Positions 20,348 through 29,883 of a stretch of 64,000 nucleotides of DNA are shown here, piece by piece; the first letter of the stretch is position 1, and each line of letters begins with the position of its first letter. Under the pieces are notes generated by a model, which saw only the letters and a list, made by a program, of their open reading frames with translations, ran no database searches and had not been told where the DNA came from. The stretch is from Comamonas sp. BIGb0124 (lineage in GTDB: Bacteria; Pseudomonadota; Gammaproteobacteria; Burkholderiales; Burkholderiaceae_C): the NCBI RefSeq assembly GCF_003752175.1, contig NZ_RJVF01000001.1, forward strand, positions 62,001 to 126,000, read 5' to 3'. Both the position numbers and the translations under genes were made by a program.

Positions 20348-21994
20348 TCAGTCGGGCGTGGCCAGCACCGCCAGCACGCCCGGGCCAAAACGGGGCGCGA
20401 CATGATCGGCCAGGCCGTCGAACACGGCGTCGAGCGGCAGCGGTACGGCGGTGGGCGTGAGCTCGTCCGTGGCGGCCGGCGACGCCTGCGCGGCCAGGGC
20501 CTGCAGCACCTCGGGCTGTTCGAAGAGCCCGTGCACATACACGCCCAGCACCTGCCCGCCGAAAGACTGCCAGCCCAGGTCGTCGGGCAGAACGGCCCGT
20601 GCCACATCGCCCGCGCGGGCCATGGCAGGATGCCGTTCGGTGCGGCCATGATGGATCTCGTAACCCTCGACCGCCAGCCCCGACCACATCGCCCAGGGCC
20701 CTTCCAGGCGATCGAACACCAGTCGGCGCCGCGCCAGGGTCTTGTCGGGCGCGAAGGCCGTGACCAGGGGCAGCAATCCCAGGCCGGGCCCGTTGCCGTC
20801 CACGCCATGGGTATCGATCAGGGCCTCGCCCAGCATCTGCAGGCCACCGCAGATGCCCAGAACACGCCCTCCCCGCCCCGCATGGGCGGCGACCGCCGCA
20901 TCCAGACCCCGCGCGCGCAGCCAGGACAGATCCTGCGCCGTCTGCTTGGAACCCGGCAGCACCACGATGTCGCCGGGCTTCAGATCGGCCAGGTCATCCG
21001 GCTCGCGTGTCCAGCGCAGTTGAACACCGGGCAGCACGGACAGCGGCTGGAACTCGTCGAGGTTGCTGATGTGCGGATAGGCGATCACCACCACCCGCAA
21101 ACCGCTCGCGACCGGACCGGCCGCCTGCGCAGGCACGGAGGCCCCCAGCCAGCCGTCTTCTTCGGGCAGACCGTGTTCACGCAACATGGGCACCACGGCG
21201 AGCGTGGGCACGCCGGTCAGGTCTTCGAGCTGCCGAGGCGCGGGCGCCAGCAGGCTCTCGTCGCCCCGGAACTTGTTGAGCACAAAACCCCGCAACAGGC
21301 TTCGCACATCGGGCGGCAGCAGGGCCCAGGTGCCGTAGAGGTGGGCAAACGCACCGCCGCGATCGATGTCGCAGACCAGCAGGCAGCGGGCCTGCACATG
21401 CCGCGCCACGGCCAGGTTGACGATGTCGCTGGACTGCAGGTTGATCTCGGCCGGCGAGCCGGCCCCCTCGATCACCACCACGTCGTGGCTGGCCATGAGC
21501 CCGTCGAGTGCCTCGCGCACCACCGGCCAGAGGTGAGCGCTGCGCTCGCGCCAGGGCATGTCACCCAGGGCACGGTCGGCCTGCCCCATGCAGATCACCT
21601 GGCTGCGGGTGTCGGCCTCGGGTTTGAGCAGCACCGGATTCATCGCCACCGCCGGCTCGGCGCGCGCTGCCAGGGCCTGGAAGAACTGCGCACTGCCGAT
21701 TTCTCCCCAGCGGCCGGCGGCATCGCGCACCACACGGGCGTTGTTGCTCATGTTCTGCGCCTTGAACGGCGCCACCTTGAGACCCTGGCGCGCATAGTGG
21801 CGGCACAGGGCACTGGTCAGCCAGCTCTTGCCGGCACCGCTGCTGGTGCCCAGCACCATCACGGCGACGGCGCGTGCAGGGGGGAGGGATGCGGATGCGG
21901 AGGCGGAGGCGGAGGCGGAGGCGGGTGCTGCAGGTGCAGGTGCAGGCGTAGATGCGGGCGTCGCCGAAGGACGATCTGGGCCAAGGAAGGACAT
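20348..21994 (-). CDS. cobQ: Cobyric acid synthase CobQ
   Basis: A 548-residue glutamine-dependent amidotransferase that amidates adenosylcobyrinic acid a,c-diamide in the corrin ring pathway. The ATP-binding GTSSGAGKSWLTSALCRHYA follows a 45-residue Pro/Ala/Ser tail. KAQNMSNNARV, EGAGSPAEINL and CDIDRGGAFAHLYG are family motifs. The class I glutaminase domain carries the nucleophile Cys in VLGICGGLQML and the His in YVHGLFEQ. The start follows GGAAGG. A LysR gene ends 11 bp upstream on the same strand, so they may share a transcript. No other cobalamin genes are in the window. Confidence 0.95.
   Translation of the reverse strand: MSFLGPDRPSATPASTPAPAPAAPASASASASASASLPPARAVAVMVLGTSSGAGKSWLTSALCRHYARQGLKVAPFKAQNMSNNARVVRDAAGRWGEIGSAQFFQALAARAEPAVAMNPVLLKPEADTRSQVICMGQADRALGDMPWRERSAHLWPVVREALDGLMASHDVVVIEGAGSPAEINLQSSDIVNLAVARHVQARCLLVCDIDRGGAFAHLYGTWALLPPDVRSLLRGFVLNKFRGDESLLAPAPRQLEDLTGVPTLAVVPMLREHGLPEEDGWLGASVPAQAAGPVASGLRVVVIAYPHISNLDEFQPLSVLPGVQLRWTREPDDLADLKPGDIVVLPGSKQTAQDLSWLRARGLDAAVAAHAGRGGRVLGICGGLQMLGEALIDTHGVDGNGPGLGLLPLVTAFAPDKTLARRRLVFDRLEGPWAMWSGLAVEGYEIHHGRTERHPAMARAGDVARAVLPDDLGWQSFGGQVLGVYVHGLFEQPEVLQALAAQASPAATDELTPTAVPLPLDAVFDGLADHVAPRFGPGVLAVLATPD
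21891..21926 (-). repeat. Hexanucleotide repeat encoding Ala-Ser pairs in CobQ
   Basis: About six near-perfect copies of a GCGGAG/GCGGAT unit, followed by three GGTGCA-like units to about 21948. They encode the (Ala-Ser)n and Pro/Ala tail of CobQ before its ATP-binding domain. Because the unit is six bases, copy-number change would alter length without shifting frame. Confidence 0.8.
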
Positions 21995-22005
21995 GTCCGT
22001 CCCCT

Positions 22006-22974
22006 TCAACGCCGCTCGGCCACGGCCAGGCCATCGAGCAGAGGCTGCCATTGGCTGCGGAAGACCTGCGCCTGCTCGAGCAGCCATTGCTCGACCTTGG
22101 CGAGCCGGTCGCTGCGGCTCTGCGCGCAGACAAAGAAGTACGAGGCCTGGGCTCGCACACGGTGACCGAACAGCGGCACCAGCCGGCCTGCGGCCAGGTC
22201 GTCGAGAATGAGCGCGCTGTGCCCCAACGCCACGCCCTGGCCCGTGCAGGCCGCGTTCTGCACCAGCATCGACAGGTTGTAGTTGCCGCCTTGCCCCATG
22301 TCGGGCGCGGGCACGCCCATCTGCTCGAACCAGTGCGCCCATTCCTGATGCACGGCGGCGCCATCCCAGGGGCTGAAGTCGTGCAGCAGCATGGACCCCT
22401 GCAGATCGCCCGGCGACTGCAGTTGGGGGTTGCGCGCCAGGAAGGCCGGGCTGGCCACGGGCACCAGCCATTCCTCGAGGATCTCCTGGGCGTGAAGATC
22501 GGGGTAGTTGCCCGGGTCGAAGCGCACCGCGGCCTCGAGCCCGTCGTTGACCATGCGGCTGCGATCCAGCGCATGGAACTCGGCCTGCACGCGCAGCCCG
22601 ATCTGCGGGTACTTCTGAAAAAACGTGCCCAGCCGCGGCGTCAGCCAGCCCATGGCGAACGAGGGTGAACAGCTCATGGTGATGGGCCGCTCGTCGGGCG
22701 TGTGGCGCAATTCGATCAAGGTGCTTTCGAGCGCCTGCAACGATTCGCGGAGCACCACGCTGAGCCATTTGCCCTCGGGCGTGAGCACCAGGGAGCGCGG
22801 CGTGCGCAGCAGCAGCGGTTTGTCCAGCCATTGTTCGAGCTGCTTGACCTGCTGGCTGACGGCGCCCTGCGTCACGAACAGGTCGTCTGCGGCGCGGGTG
22901 AAACTGCCATGCCGCGCCGTGGCATCGAAACAGCGCAGCCAGGACAGCAGAGAGGGCGAGAGGAGTCGGGTCAT
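22006..22974 (-). CDS. LysR-family regulator (GcvA-like), divergent from the D-amino-acid enzyme gene
   Basis: A 322-residue LysR regulator of the GcvA-like subgroup. The HTH reads SFTRAADDLFVTQGAVSQQVKQLEQWLDKPLLLR (about residues 20-60), and the effector domain spans about 95-300. I chose the ATG at 22974 (MTRLLSPSLLSWLRCFDA), which matches the subgroup start. It diverges from the DsdA-type fusion gene across about 250 bp containing a palindrome, so it most likely regulates that gene, as DsdC does dsdA. cobQ follows it after 11 bp, apparently by chance of position. Confidence 0.87.
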   Translation of the reverse strand: MTRLLSPSLLSWLRCFDATARHGSFTRAADDLFVTQGAVSQQVKQLEQWLDKPLLLRTPRSLVLTPEGKWLSVVLRESLQALESTLIELRHTPDERPITMSCSPSFAMGWLTPRLGTFFQKYPQIGLRVQAEFHALDRSRMVNDGLEAAVRFDPGNYPDLHAQEILEEWLVPVASPAFLARNPQLQSPGDLQGSMLLHDFSPWDGAAVHQEWAHWFEQMGVPAPDMGQGGNYNLSMLVQNAACTGQGVALGHSALILDDLAAGRLVPLFGHRVRAQASYFFVCAQSRSDRLAKVEQWLLEQAQVFRSQWQPLLDGLAVAERR

Positions 22975-23040
22975 GGCGAAGCCGTGGGTGCGGAAAAGGA
23001 ATCGGCGGAACAACAGGCCCAGCGGAGCCCTGGCGCATTA

Positions 23041-23071
23041 TTAGTGAAACTAGGGGTTCGGGCACTATAAA
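23041..23071. promoter_or_regulatory. Putative LysR operator and -10 box before the fusion gene
   Basis: TAGT-GAA-ACTA at 23042-23052 is an inverted repeat in an AT-rich patch, and TATAAA lies at 23066-23071. Both sit between the divergent LysR gene and the D-amino-acid enzyme gene, as expected for a LysR-controlled promoter. The -35 hexamer is not clear. Confidence 0.4.
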
Positions 23072-23223
23072 TCGCTTGCTCCGCAGCGCTTGCCACGGAA
23101 AAATCCTCGCATCCCCGGCCTCTCAGGGCCATCGTGCCCCGGGCGCCTGAATACGCCGTCCCTCGCGTAGGCCGGCCGGTCGGCGTGCCACGCGCCATCT
23201 CTCCTTTTCTTGCCGTTCGACCC

Positions 23224-25857
23224 GTGACGACCGTTCTTTCCTCTCCCCTTTCTCCCGCTTCGCAAGACCTGCGCGAAACCCTGCGCGCCGCGCGGCCCGT
23301 GCTGTGGATCAATCCCCTGCAGCGTCTCGAAGACCCGCAGCCGGTCGAGGTCGGCCACGCGCTGGGCACCGCCGCGCGCACCATTAGTCTGGCTGATATA
23401 CAAGCCAGCCAGGACCGCTTCGATCGTTTTGCGCCGCTGCTGGCCCGGCTCTTCCCCGAGCTGGCCGAGTCGAACGGCCGCATCGAATCCGAGCTGCTCG
23501 AAACCCCGGCACTGGCCGCTGCCGTCGGCACAGGCGCTGCCGGGGGCCGCATGATGGTCAAACAGGACCATCTGCTGCCCGTGGCCGGTTCGATCAAGGC
23601 GCGCGGCGGCATCCACGAAGTGCTCGAGCACGCCGAGGCCCTGGCCCTGCGCGCAGGGCTGATCCAGCCGGGCGACGACTACCGGCTGCTGGCCGAGCCG
23701 GCGGCACGCGCCTTTTTTGCCAGACACAGCGTGGCGGTGGGTTCGACCGGCAACCTCGGGCTGAGCATCGGCGTGATCGCCTCGGCGCTGGGTTTCCAGG
23801 CCAGCGTGCACATGTCGTCCGATGCCAAGGCCTGGAAAAAAGACCGCCTGCGCCAGCGCGGCGTGACCGTGGTCGAACACGAAGGCGACTATGCGCAGGC
23901 GGTGGCGCAAGGCCGGGCGCAGGCACAGGCCGACCCGTTGGCCCATTTTGTCGATGACGAACGTTCGCTCTCGCTGCTGCTCGGCTATGCGGCTGCCGCG
24001 CTGGGCCTGCGGCGGCAGTTGGCGGAGCAGGGCGTGACGGTGGATGCCCGGCATCCCCTCTTCGTCTACCTGCCCTGCGGTGTGGGCGGTGCGCCGGCCG
24101 GCATTGCGTTCGGCATCCGGCAGGTGCTGGGCCCGCATGCGCATTGTTTTTTTGCCGAACCCACGCAATCGCCCTGCGTGCTGGTGCAGATGATGGACGG
24201 ACAGGACGGCGCCCAGGGTCCGCACCCCAGCGTGTACGACTACGGCCTCGACAACCGCACCGAAGCCGACGGCCTGGCCGTGCCCCAGGCCTCGCTGCTG
24301 GCCAGTGCCGTCATGCGCGGCATTCTGGGCGGCGTGTTCACGGTCGAAGACGCGACGCTGCTGGCCCATGTCTACCGCCTGGAGCAAAGCACCGGCCTGC
24401 AAGTCGAGCCTTCGGCCACGGCCGGCCTCTCCGGCCCCGCCTGGCTGCTCGGCGATGCGGCCGGACAACGCTACGTGGACCGCCACGGACTGACCGGGTC
24501 GATGCACCGGGCGACCCACCTGGTCTGGACCACCGGCGGCCTGTTCGTGCCACCCGAGCAGTACCGCGATTTCTGGCAGCAGGGCCAGGCCCTGTGCAAC
24601 GAAGCTCGTCCGTCAACGCGCACCGACGCTCTAAGATACGAAGCAGCCATGACGACATCCACGACCCTCTCTTCCGCCATCCCCGCACCCGCCCTGCCCG
24701 AGCTGCCGCCGGCTGCCCGCCCGGGCGATGCGCTGGCCGATATCGACACGCCCGCCTTGCTGCTCGATCTCGATGCCTTCGAGCGCAACCTCGATCTGCT
24801 GCAATCGCGCGCGCTGGCCGCCGGCATCGCGCTGCGGCCCCATGCCAAGGCCCACAAATGCCCGTCCGTCGCCCTCGCGCAGATCGCACGGGGCGCAGTG
24901 GGCGTGTGCTGTCAGAAGGTCAGCGAAGCGCTGCCGTTCATCGAAGCGGGTGTTCACGACATCCACATCAGCAATGAAATCGCCGGCCCCGCCAAGGCTC
25001 GCCTGCTGGCCGGCCTGGCACACCACGCCAAACTCAGCGTCTGTGCGGATGCGGCCGAACAGGTCGGCTGGCTGGCCGAGGCCGCGGCCGCTGCGGGCAG
25101 CACACTGACCGTCATGGTCGAGATCGACATCGGCCACGGCCGCTGCGGCGTGCCCGACATCGAAAGCGCCGTGGCCCTGGCCCGGCAGATCGCCGCCGCC
25201 CGGGGCCTGAGCTTCGGCGGCCTTCAGGCCTACCACGGCACCGTGCAGCATGTGCGCTCGCCCGAAGAACGCCGCCAGATCATCGCCGCGGCCAACGCCC
25301 GCATCCGCCAGACGGTCGCCGCGCTCGAGGCAGCGGGCCTGCCCTGCCCCACCATCACCGGCGGCGGCACGGGCAGCGCGGAGGTCGACTTCGCCAGCGG
25401 CGTCTACACCGAACTGCAGGCCGGCAGCTATGCCTTCATGGATGTGGACTACCGCCTCAACGGCACCTCGGGTGCCGAGGGTGCCCTGCAGTTCGAGCAC
25501 AGCCTGTTCGTGGCCACCCGCGTGATGAGCCGCGCCGCCCCGGGGCATGCCGTGCTCGACGCCGGCCTGAAATCCATGAGCCTGGAATCGGGCCTGCCGT
25601 GGGTGTGGGAGGTCGAGGCCGACGAGCCCGGCCAGCGCAGCAGCCGCCTGCTCTGCAGCGGCGTGAGCGACGAACACTGCACGCTCGAACCGGCCGAAGA
25701 CCAGACCGTCGCTGCGCTGCCCGCCCTGGGCAGCCTGGTCTGCCTGGTGCCCGGCCATGTCGATCCCACCTTCAACCTGCACGATGCGCTGATCGGCGTG
25801 CGCCGGGGCCAGGTCGAGTCGATCTGGACGATCGACGCACGGGGCCTGAGCCGCTGA
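23224..25857 (+). CDS. dsdA: D-serine dehydratase (DsdA) fused to D-threonine-aldolase/DSD1-like enzyme
   Basis: One uninterrupted frame of 877 codons with two PLP enzymes of unrelated folds. Residues 1-455 match DsdA (fold II): Lys125 in GSIKARGGI binds [16 protein letters not shown] and CGVGGAPAG form the phosphate-binding loops, and the part ends in [13 protein letters not shown] as DsdA normally does. Residues 500-877 are a fold III (alanine-racemase barrel) protein of the D-threonine aldolase/DSD1 family: [14 protein letters not shown] Lys542 in HAKAHK, and the metal pair His845-x-Asp847 in [12 protein letters not shown]. His-x-Asp is the arrangement in D-threonine aldolase, whereas eukaryotic-type D-serine dehydratase has His-x-Cys. 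An internal ATG at 24649 could start the second enzyme. The GTG at 23224 is preferred; another GTG lies at 23134. Confidence 0.85.
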   Translation: MTTVLSSPLSPASQDLRETLRAARPVLWINPLQRLEDPQPVEVGHALGTAARTISLADIQASQDRFDRFAPLLARLFPELAESNGRIESELLETPALAAAVGTGAAGGRMMVKQDHLLPVAGSIKARGGIHEVLEHAEALALRAGLIQPGDDYRLLAEPAARAFFARHSVAVGSTGNLGLSIGVIASALGFQASVHMSSDAKAWKKDRLRQRGVTVVEHEGDYAQAVAQGRAQAQADPLAHFVDDERSLSLLLGYAAAALGLRRQLAEQGVTVDARHPLFVYLPCGVGGAPAGIAFGIRQVLGPHAHCFFAEPTQSPCVLVQMMDGQDGAQGPHPSVYDYGLDNRTEADGLAVPQASLLASAVMRGILGGVFTVEDATLLAHVYRLEQSTGLQVEPSATAGLSGPAWLLGDAAGQRYVDRHGLTGSMHRATHLVWTTGGLFVPPEQYRDFWQQGQALCNEARPSTRTDALRYEAAMTTSTTLSSAIPAPALPELPPAARPGDALADIDTPALLLDLDAFERNLDLLQSRALAAGIALRPHAKAHKCPSVALAQIARGAVGVCCQKVSEALPFIEAGVHDIHISNEIAGPAKARLLAGLAHHAKLSVCADAAEQVGWLAEAAAAAGSTLTVMVEIDIGHGRCGVPDIESAVALARQIAAARGLSFGGLQAYHGTVQHVRSPEERRQIIAAANARIRQTVAALEAAGLPCPTITGGGTGSAEVDFASGVYTELQAGSYAFMDVDYRLNGTSGAEGALQFEHSLFVATRVMSRAAPGHAVLDAGLKSMSLESGLPWVWEVEADEPGQRSSRLLCSGVSDEHCTLEPAEDQTVAALPALGSLVCLVPGHVDPTFNLHDALIGVRRGQVESIWTIDARGLSR

Positions 25858-25884
25858 GCCAGGCGCAGCACGCGCACGGTCGCG

Positions 25885-26763
25885 TCAGCCTTCGGTCTTG
25901 ATCCTCTCGAGCGCCGCAAGGGCAGCGGGCGGCAGCGACAACGTGGCCGCCGCCAGGTTCTCGTGCAGGTGTGCCACCGACGAGGTCCCGGGGATCAGCA
26001 GGATGTTGGGCGAACGCTGCAGCAGCCAGGCCAGCGCCACCTGCATCGGCGTGGCCGCCAGTTGGCCCGCCACCTCGGACAGCGCCGTCGACTGCAGCGG
26101 CGTGAATCCGCCCAGCGGAAAGAACGGTACATAGGCAATGCCTTCCGCGGCCAATTCGTCGATCAAGGCGTCGTCGCCGCGATGCACCAGGTTGTACTGG
26201 TTCTGCACGCACACGATCGGGGTGATGGCGCGCCCCTCGGCCACCTGCGTGCGGGTGACGTTGCTCAGGCCGACATGGCGTACGAGCCCCCGATGCTGCA
26301 GTTCGGCCAATGCCGCGAGCGGGGCTTCGATCGAGCCCTCGGCAGGGCCATGCACGTCGAACATGATGCGCAGATTGACCACATCCAGCACGTCGAGGCC
26401 GAGGTTGCGCAAGTTGTCGTGCACCGCCCGGGTCAGTTCTTCGGCCGAAAAAGCCGGATTCCAAGAGGCATCCGCGCCGCGCACGGCACCGATCTTGGTC
26501 ACGAGCGTCAGGTCTTGGCCGTAGGGGTGGAGCGCCTGGCGGATCAGTTGGTTGGTGATGTGCGGTCCGTAGAAGTCGCTCGTGTCGATGTGGTCGACCC
26601 CGGCATCGACCGCTGCACGCAAGACCGCGAGCGCGGCTTCGGGGTCCTTGGGCGGACCGAAGACGCCCTTGCCGGCGAGCTGCATGGCGCCGTAGCCAAG
26701 GCGCTTGACCGTGCGGTCGCCGAGTGGGAATGTGCCTGCCGCGGCAATGTTCAGAGTCGTCAT
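25885..26763 (-). CDS. Aldo/keto reductase
   Basis: A 292-residue NADPH-dependent oxidoreductase of the AKR superfamily (TIM barrel). GYGAMQL opens the barrel, DAGVDHIDTSDFYGPHITNQLI carries the catalytic Asp and Tyr, TKIGAVR the Lys, and LVRHVGLSN the start of the cofactor region; VPFFPLGGF and IPGTSSVAHLHEN are cofactor-binding segments. The class resembles the YdbC/oxidoreductase group acting on aldehydes or ketones. It diverges from a LysR gene (112-bp gap), which probably controls it. It converges with the preceding D-amino-acid gene, 27 bp apart. The ATG at 26763 is chosen; another in-frame Met lies nine codons earlier. Confidence 0.88.
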   Translation of the reverse strand: MTTLNIAAAGTFPLGDRTVKRLGYGAMQLAGKGVFGPPKDPEAALAVLRAAVDAGVDHIDTSDFYGPHITNQLIRQALHPYGQDLTLVTKIGAVRGADASWNPAFSAEELTRAVHDNLRNLGLDVLDVVNLRIMFDVHGPAEGSIEAPLAALAELQHRGLVRHVGLSNVTRTQVAEGRAITPIVCVQNQYNLVHRGDDALIDELAAEGIAYVPFFPLGGFTPLQSTALSEVAGQLAATPMQVALAWLLQRSPNILLIPGTSSVAHLHENLAAATLSLPPAALAALERIKTEG

Positions 26764-26875
26764 GGAATGGGCTTTCGCTGAGTGATGCATGAAATGTAGG
26801 CCGTCGTCCGGCGTGCGACAATCCACTTGAATCGGCACAGCTTGTGCGGAAAACCGAACACTGAAAACATCGACC

Positions 26876-27784
26876 ATGGCCGCCGACCTTGCCGACATCC
26901 ACGCGTTCATGGCCGTGGCCCGGGCCGCCGGTTTCCGCGAAGCCGCCCGCATCACCGGCAGCAGCGCCTCCAGCCTGAGCGCAGCCGTGCGCCGCCTCGA
27001 GAACCGGCTCGGCGTGCGTCTGCTGCACCGCACCACCCGCAGCGTGGCGCCGACCGAGGCCGGCACACGCCTTCTCGACCGGCTCGAACCCGCACTCAAG
27101 GAGGTCGAAGCCGCGCTCGATCTGGTCAACGGCTTCAGAGACAAGCCCGCCGGCTCCCTGCGGCTGAACGTCCCCATCAGCGCCGCCCGTCTGGTGCTGC
27201 CGCGCATCGTGCCGGGATTCCTGGCCGCCTACCCGGACATCCGGCTGGAGGTGATCGCCGAAGACAGCTTCGTCGATGTGCTGGCGGCCGGCTGCGACGC
27301 CGGTATCCGCTACGACGAGCGCCTCGAGCAGGACATGATCGCCATCCCCATCGGTCCGCGCGAACAGCGCTTTGCCACGGCCGCCTCGCCGGACTACCTG
27401 CTCAGGCACGGCCGGCCCAGGCATCCGCGCGAGCTGCTCGACCACGCCTGCCTGCGCGGCCAGTTCGCCAGCGGGTCGACCCCGGCGTGGGCGTTCGAAC
27501 GCAAGGGCGAACGCATCCTCATCGAGCCGACAGGGCCCTTGCTGGTTCGCATCGGGGCCACCACCGACCTGGCCGTGGATGCCGCGGTGGCCGGCAGCGG
27601 CGTCATCCATCTGTTCGAGGACTGGCTGCGGCCCTACCTGGCGCGCGGCGAACTCGAACCCGTGCTGGAGCCCTGGTGGCCCCGCTTCTCGGGCCCCTTT
27701 CTTTACTACCCGGGCCGCCGCCATGTGCCGGCCACGCTGCGGGCCTTCGTGGATTTCGTCAAGGCCATGCCGCCTTGGCTGTAA
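26876..27784 (+). CDS. LysR-family regulator, divergent from aldo/keto reductase
   Basis: A 302-residue LysR-type regulator of the large subgroup with HTH FREAARITGSSASSLSAAVRRLENRLGVRLLHRTTRSVAPTEAG (residues 20-63) and the effector domain motif GSLRLNVPISAARLVLPRIVPGFLAAYPDI. Such regulators commonly control the divergent oxidoreductase gene, here the aldo/keto reductase. The ATG at 26876 gives the normal N-terminal length. Confidence 0.88.
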   Translation: MAADLADIHAFMAVARAAGFREAARITGSSASSLSAAVRRLENRLGVRLLHRTTRSVAPTEAGTRLLDRLEPALKEVEAALDLVNGFRDKPAGSLRLNVPISAARLVLPRIVPGFLAAYPDIRLEVIAEDSFVDVLAAGCDAGIRYDERLEQDMIAIPIGPREQRFATAASPDYLLRHGRPRHPRELLDHACLRGQFASGSTPAWAFERKGERILIEPTGPLLVRIGATTDLAVDAAVAGSGVIHLFEDWLRPYLARGELEPVLEPWWPRFSGPFLYYPGRRHVPATLRAFVDFVKAMPPWL

Positions 27785-27866
27785 GGGCCGGACGGGGCTG
27801 CCGGCATTCCCTGCAGGCCGCAGGGACATGCTGCAAACCGACCGGTTCCTGCGCAGAATCGCCGGC

Positions 27867-28871
27867 ATGCCGATTCAGCACGCCCTTCTCTCCCCGTCTC
27901 TCGTCACGCCCCCGTCCCCAATCACACGCCGCAGCCTGCTGAAGAACGGCATGCTGACGGCCGCAGCACTCGGCCCCGCCACGGCGGCGCTGGCCCAGCG
28001 GGCACCCCAGGCGCCCGCCGCCTATGGCCTGTTCGAATCCGAGCCGGCATCGCATCGGCTTGCGCGCCAGGAGGTGCAGATCGGCGAACAGCCGCAACAC
28101 CAGTACCAGCTGTTCACGGCGGTGCCCCGCCGGGCCGCGCCGGCAGGCGGCTTTCCGGTGCTCTACATGCTGGACGGCAACTCGCTGTTCGACCGGCTGA
28201 CCGCCGAAAACCTGGCACTCGCCGCAGACCTGGTGATCGTGGGCGTGGGTTACCCGTCGATCAGCGGCTTCGACATCGAAGGCCGCACACGCGACTACAC
28301 GCCCCCTCTGCCCAAGGGCAGCACCGAACCTCGCCGCGACAAGGCCGGCGGTGCTCCGCAGTTCCAGCGCCTGCTGGCCGGCCCGCTGCGCGCGGTGGCC
28401 GAGCAGGACATGCTCCGCGGTGTTGCGCTGGACAGCACGCGCCGGTCGCTCTGGGGCCATTCGTACGGCGGCTTGTTTGCCTTGTACACCCTGCTCACCC
28501 AGCCCCGCGATTTCTCGCGTTATCTGGCGATCAGCCCCTCGTCGACCTGGGGCGACAGCCTGCTGGCCGGGCTTGCCGACCGGCAACTGCCTGCGCCAGG
28601 CCGGTTGACACGGCCCCAGCGGCCGCCTGCCGCCGATGTGCTGGTCATGCTGGGCGACAGCGAAGCCCGCGGCCAGGGCCGGGCCGGCAGCAGCGGCGCC
28701 CAGCCCGCCCCGTCACGGCCCCCCGGCCCCAATCCGGCCACGCTGCAGCTCGTGGAACTGCTGCGCCGGCAGCCCTCGTGGAAAGTCCAGCTGCAGGTTC
28801 TCGAAGGTCTGGGACACGGCGCCACCTTCATGGCCTCGCTGCCGCGCAGCTTTGCGCTCGCGCAGGCCTGA
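27867..28871 (+). CDS. Tat-exported alpha/beta hydrolase, siderophore-esterase-like
   Basis: A 334-residue hydrolase of the Fes/IroE esterase-D-like group (PF00756). Residues 19-44 hold a twin-arginine signal, TRRSLLKNGMLTAAALGPATAALA, so it should act in the periplasm after folding. The nucleophile is Ser199 in LWGHSYGGLFALYTLL; YLAISPSSTWGD is the segment typical of this group, and GLGHGATF near the end supplies the catalytic His. IroE-type enzymes linearise tri-catecholate siderophores; no siderophore receptor or synthesis genes are adjacent, so the ester substrate is unknown. An upstream ATG at 27828 would only add a short tail before the signal. Confidence 0.82.
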   Translation: MPIQHALLSPSLVTPPSPITRRSLLKNGMLTAAALGPATAALAQRAPQAPAAYGLFESEPASHRLARQEVQIGEQPQHQYQLFTAVPRRAAPAGGFPVLYMLDGNSLFDRLTAENLALAADLVIVGVGYPSISGFDIEGRTRDYTPPLPKGSTEPRRDKAGGAPQFQRLLAGPLRAVAEQDMLRGVALDSTRRSLWGHSYGGLFALYTLLTQPRDFSRYLAISPSSTWGDSLLAGLADRQLPAPGRLTRPQRPPAADVLVMLGDSEARGQGRAGSSGAQPAPSRPPGPNPATLQLVELLRRQPSWKVQLQVLEGLGHGATFMASLPRSFALAQA

Positions 28872-28950
28872 GCCGGGCTTTGCCGCGCTCTTGAAGCCCG
28901 CCGCGCGGTCTCGATGGATCGGCAGCGGCGGGCGATCGTTCGGTCTCGAG

Positions 28951-29628
28951 TCAGCGGGGCCCGATGCCCGGAGCCGGTTCCAGCCGCCGCAATTGACGGT
29001 CGTGCAGGCGTGACAGCAGGATCAGCGCGGCCAGACTGCCGAGCAGCGCGTAGAACATGTCGGATTGCGTGTCCCATTCGTAGCCCTGCGTGCCGAGAAA
29101 CTCTTCGGCGCCCTGGCCCAGCGCCAGCGCGGCCGCCCACTCGACGAGCTCGTAGCTGGCACTGATCGCCAGCACCACGCACACCACCAGAAAGGCCAGC
29201 ATGCGGCCGGCCCGGACGTGGTGGCCGCGCAGCAGAATCTCGCGCGCAGCGATGGCCGGCACGAAACCCTGGAAAAAATGGCCGATCTTGTCGTAGGGGT
29301 TGCGTTCCATCCCCAGCCAATGGGCGATCTCGAAACCGAGCGGAACGCGTGCGTACGAAAAAGCCCCGCCGTACATCAGCACGCAGGCGTGCACGAACAC
29401 CAGTCCGTAGAGCAGCGGCGTCAGCGGAAAGCGGCGCCGGGTGGCCGCCAGCACCGCCAGTGCAGCCACCACCGGCAGCACCTCGAGCACCCACGTGGTG
29501 CGGTCGTAGGGTTGCCATCCCGAAAGCACGAGCAGCACCAGAAGGACGGCGGCAGCGAGCCCCAGCACCCCGCGCGGCAGGGTCTGAGCGTGAGGCGGAA
29601 TGGGGCTTGAGCGGGATGGCACGGACAT
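28951..29628 (-). CDS. YjdF-like DUF2238 membrane protein
   Basis: A 225-residue inner-membrane protein with about six membrane helices. FPLTPLLYGLVFVHACVLMYGGAFSYARVPLG, NPYDKIGHFFQGFVPAIAAREILLRG and SYELVEWAAALALGQGAEEFLGTQGYEWDTQSDMFYALLG are the conserved DUF2238 segments, rich in invariant polar residues (D, K, H, E, W). The function of the family is not known. It diverges from the SBP-monooxygenase-TetR operon. Confidence 0.85.
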   Translation of the reverse strand: MSVPSRSSPIPPHAQTLPRGVLGLAAAVLLVLLVLSGWQPYDRTTWVLEVLPVVAALAVLAATRRRFPLTPLLYGLVFVHACVLMYGGAFSYARVPLGFEIAHWLGMERNPYDKIGHFFQGFVPAIAAREILLRGHHVRAGRMLAFLVVCVVLAISASYELVEWAAALALGQGAEEFLGTQGYEWDTQSDMFYALLGSLAALILLSRLHDRQLRRLEPAPGIGPR

Positions 29629-29833
29629 GCGGGGTGGACGCTCCGAATGAAAGGCACGGGCGAGACCGATCTCTGCGCCCGTGCGTTGCAACGACAACAC
29701 CGCCTGCATCATGCCAGAGTCGTCTCTCTCGCCGCCGCCCCTGCGCCGGGCGCACGTCATGGCCCCCGGCCACGCGGCGAGGCCCGGGCAAATCGTCGGT
29801 TTCCGACTAAGCTTGCTCGATTTTCGAGAAGCG

Positions 29834-29849
29834 GACAGAACGGTCTGTC
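29834..29849. promoter_or_regulatory. Palindromic operator of the SBP-monooxygenase-TetR operon
   Basis: GACAGA and TCTGTC are perfect inverted 6-bp arms around ACGG, about 35 bp before the first gene of an operon that encodes a TetR regulator. An ACAGAACGGTCTGT core is typical of TetR-family operators. TATACA at 29850-29855 overlaps the edge, so binding could block the promoter. A second inverted repeat, CTCGA-TTT-TCGAG, lies at 29817-29829. Confidence 0.55.
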
Positions 29850-29883
29850 TATACAGTTTGACCCTCGAACAACGCGAGGTCGA

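Noticed and set aside
21891-21926. Phase-variable repeat in CobQ
   Set aside because: The unit is six bases, so gain or loss does not shift frame; on-off switching is not supported.
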